A stretch of 7,541 nucleotides of DNA, from positions 1 to 7,541 of the forward strand of contig JBGPNN010000171.1 in assembly GCA_041487495.1 (NCBI GenBank), in the 5' to 3' direction. Source of the DNA: JBGPNN01 sp041487495. GTDB lineage: Bacteria > Sysuimicrobiota > Sysuimicrobiia > Sysuimicrobiales > Humicultoraceae. A model generated the notes under the pieces. The model did no database searches. It was not told where the DNA came from and worked only from the letters and a program-made list of their open reading frames with translations. This document shows positions 6,162 through 7,541 of the stretch, piece by piece. Position numbers and translations under genes: made by a program. Each line of letters begins with the position of its first letter. Within the stretch, counting starts at the first letter, position 1.

Positions 6162-7541
6162 ATGAAGCGGATGCTCCTGGCTGCGGTAGCCATCCTCATT
6201 CTGGCCGCTGGCCTGGTGTCGGCCCAGACGGCGCGCCGCGGCGGCACGTTGCGCGTCGGGCTTGAGGCCGACCCGCCGAACATGGACCCCCATCAGTCCG
6301 TCGCTGCGGTAGACCGCCAGGTCTACCAGAACCTGTTTGACAAACTGGTGGACATCAACCAGGACCTGGAAATCGTTCCAATGCTGGCCACCTCGTGGGC
6401 GATCTCCAACAACGGCCGGACCTACACGTTCAAACTCCGCCCCAACGTCGTCTTCCACGATGGTACGCCGTTCAACGGCGAGGCGGTCGCGTACAATTTC
6501 CAGCGGATGCTGGACACGTCGTTTGGGTCGCCGCGACGCAGCGAGGTGAACCTGGTCCAGAAGGTCACCGCAGTCGATCCCCTAACCGTCCAGATCGACC
6601 TCGAGAAACCGTTCAGTCCCTTCCTGGCCATCCTGAGCGACCGCGCCGGCATGATGGTATCGCCAACCGCGGCGAGACGGTTGGGCCGCGACTTCGCGCG
6701 GGAGCCGGTTGGCTCCGGCCCCTACAAGTTCGTCGAGAAGCGCCCGCAGGAGCGCATCGTCCTCGAGCGGTTCGACCGGCACTGGGATCGCACCGCCGGC
6801 AACGTCGACCGCATCATCTACCGGCCGATCCCCGACGAGCAGGCGCTGCTGGCGAACCTGAAGGCTGGCGAACTGGACATCAACAACGTCGTGCCGCCCA
6901 CCGAGATCCCGGCCCTGAGAACCGATGCGAAGCTCAAGTTGCTCGAGCGACAGGCGCTGAGCTATCAAGGTATGTGGATCAATACCACGGCGCCGCCCTT
7001 CAACAACAAGGCCCTGCGGCAGGCCTTCAACGCCACCATCGACCGCCGGACGCTCGTCCGCGTGGTCTTTGGCGACACCGCCACGCCGGGGAACGGCCCC
7101 TTCCCACCCGGGCTGCTGGGCGCCGACGCCGGTCCGAATGCACGGGTCCCCGAGCGAAACCTGGAATTGGCCCGAGCAAAACTGCGCGAGGGCGGACAAC
7201 CCAATGGGTTTGCGTTCACCCTCAGGGTGGTGCCGGGACGCGTTGAACAGCAGGTCGCCCAGGTGCTACAGTCCATGGCCGCGGAGGCTGGCATCCGTGC
7301 CAACATCGAGGTTGTGGAGTTCGGCGCGATCCTCAGCCAGCTGGCGACCCAGCGATACGATGCGGTGCGCATCGGCTGGAGCGGCCGGCCCGATCCCGAC
7401 GGGAACCTCTATGCGTTTAATATTACCGGCGGGGGTTCCAACTTCAGCGGCTACTCGAACCCACGCGTGGATGCCATGCTGGACGCGGCCCGCCTCCTCA
7501 GCGCTCCCGATCACCGGCGGCGGGCGTACGCAGAAATCCTA
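6162..7541 (+). CDS. ABC transporter family-5 substrate-binding protein, tandem copy B, 3'-truncated by window edge
   Basis: A second secreted DppA/OppA-class binding protein. It reads without a stop or frameshift for exactly 460 codons to the last base. By comparison with copy A about 45 residues are missing. The signal peptide has Lys2 and Arg3, a hydrophobic core over about 4-18, and Val-Ser-Ala (19-21) before Gln22; again there is no lipobox cysteine. Every family block of copy A is present: HDGTPFNGEAV (99-109), DFAREPVGSGPYKFVE (177-192), AGELDINNV (235-243), FNNKALRQAFNATIDRRTLV (280-299) and GWSGRPDPDGN (405-415). Residues 41-220 are about 93% identical to copy A, whereas 221-280 and 391-460 are only about 65% identical. 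This suggests a shared fold with shifted ligand preference. ATG 6162 is fixed by the Shine-Dalgarno at 6149-6156. Longer-looking open frames in the two other + phases (for example 6395-7246) are shadows of this gene. Confidence 0.95.
   Translation, partial: MKRMLLAAVAILILAAGLVSAQTARRGGTLRVGLEADPPNMDPHQSVAAVDRQVYQNLFDKLVDINQDLEIVPMLATSWAISNNGRTYTFKLRPNVVFHDGTPFNGEAVAYNFQRMLDTSFGSPRRSEVNLVQKVTAVDPLTVQIDLEKPFSPFLAILSDRAGMMVSPTAARRLGRDFAREPVGSGPYKFVEKRPQERIVLERFDRHWDRTAGNVDRIIYRPIPDEQALLANLKAGELDINNVVPPTEIPALRTDAKLKLLERQALSYQGMWINTTAPPFNNKALRQAFNATIDRRTLVRVVFGDTATPGNGPFPPGLLGADAGPNARVPERNLELARAKLREGGQPNGFAFTLRVVPGRVEQQVAQVLQSMAAEAGIRANIEVVEFGAILSQLATQRYDAVRIGWSGRPDPDGNLYAFNITGGGSNFSGYSNPRVDAMLDAARLLSAPDHRRRAYAEIL

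Larger units (their letters stand above)
4578..7541 (+). repeat. Tandem gene duplication: two copies of a family-5 binding-protein gene with its ribosome-binding site
   Basis: Unit A (4578-5973 of the matched part) and unit B (6147-7541) are direct copies. Similarity starts at ACGGAGGTG in each ribosome-binding site and continues through the coding sequence to the window edge. The proteins align without a single gap over 460 residues, with 91 differences by my hand count (about 80% identity). Over codons 141-220 I count 30 nucleotide differences in 240, mostly silent, with only 3 amino-acid changes. The duplication is therefore not recent. Both leaders are exactly 50 nt, but upstream of the ribosome-binding site they share no clear similarity. 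Confidence 0.9.

Noticed and set aside
4594..6821. Recent gene conversion as the cause of high similarity in residues 41-220
   Set aside because: Silent sites in codons 141-220 differ often (about 25 of the 30 changes), which is too many for a recent conversion; purifying selection explains the protein-level identity.
6395..7246. A 283-codon + strand open frame in another phase within tandem copy B
   Set aside because: The true gene runs from 6162 to the window edge in a different phase and matches copy A over 460 residues without a gap. This frame gives an Arg/Pro-rich low-complexity translation, so neither a frameshift nor an overlapping gene is needed.
6162..7541. Possibility that copy B is a pseudogene
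   Set aside because: I read every codon to the edge and found no stop or indel relative to copy A. Only the last ~45 codons are unseen.

Overview
The window is a GC-rich (about two-thirds G+C by eye) bacterial segment. It is almost entirely coding, and every real gene is on the + strand. Several genes start with GTG. Codon third positions, the Sec-type secretion signals and the abundance of family-5 solute-binding proteins fit a GC-rich soil or sediment bacterium such as Methylomirabilota/Rokubacteria, Chloroflexota or a proteobacterium. I cannot place it more precisely from sequence alone. There are no RNA genes, insertion sequences, CRISPR arrays or phage-like genes, and no gene-free stretch longer than about 70 bases.

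Layout: (1) 1-1131 is the C-terminal three-quarters of a family-5 (DppA/OppA-type) substrate-binding protein. (2) After a 66-nt gap holding a perfect 9-bp hairpin come two inner-membrane permeases of the DppB and DppC types (1198-2151 and 2154-3059), separated by 2 nt. (3) A DUF1028 (COG3342, Ntn-hydrolase-like) protein follows at 3073-3831. (4) A FadR-type GntR regulator with an FCD ligand-binding domain lies at 3842-4543. An 11-bp palindrome close to the FadR-family operator consensus sits just before its start. (5) Two paralogous secreted family-5 substrate-binding proteins lie in tandem, at 4594-6111 and from 6162 to beyond the right edge. They align without gaps over 460 residues at about 80% identity by hand count. 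Their ribosome-binding sites are matched and both leaders are 50 nt long.

How it fits together: the binding proteins would capture a peptide-like or other small organic ligand outside the membrane and hand it to the DppB/DppC channel. The DUF1028 protein could act on the imported compound, and the FCD-type regulator could sense it or a product. This is inference from gene order. No ATPase genes (DppD/DppF) are in the window, so energising subunits must lie upstream, further downstream or elsewhere.

I see no exotic new system. The points most worth following are the conserved-looking transporter/DUF1028/FCD-regulator cassette, the tandem binding-protein pair whose differences concentrate in the ligand-contacting lobes, and the candidate operator. 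The last gene is intact as far as the window goes.
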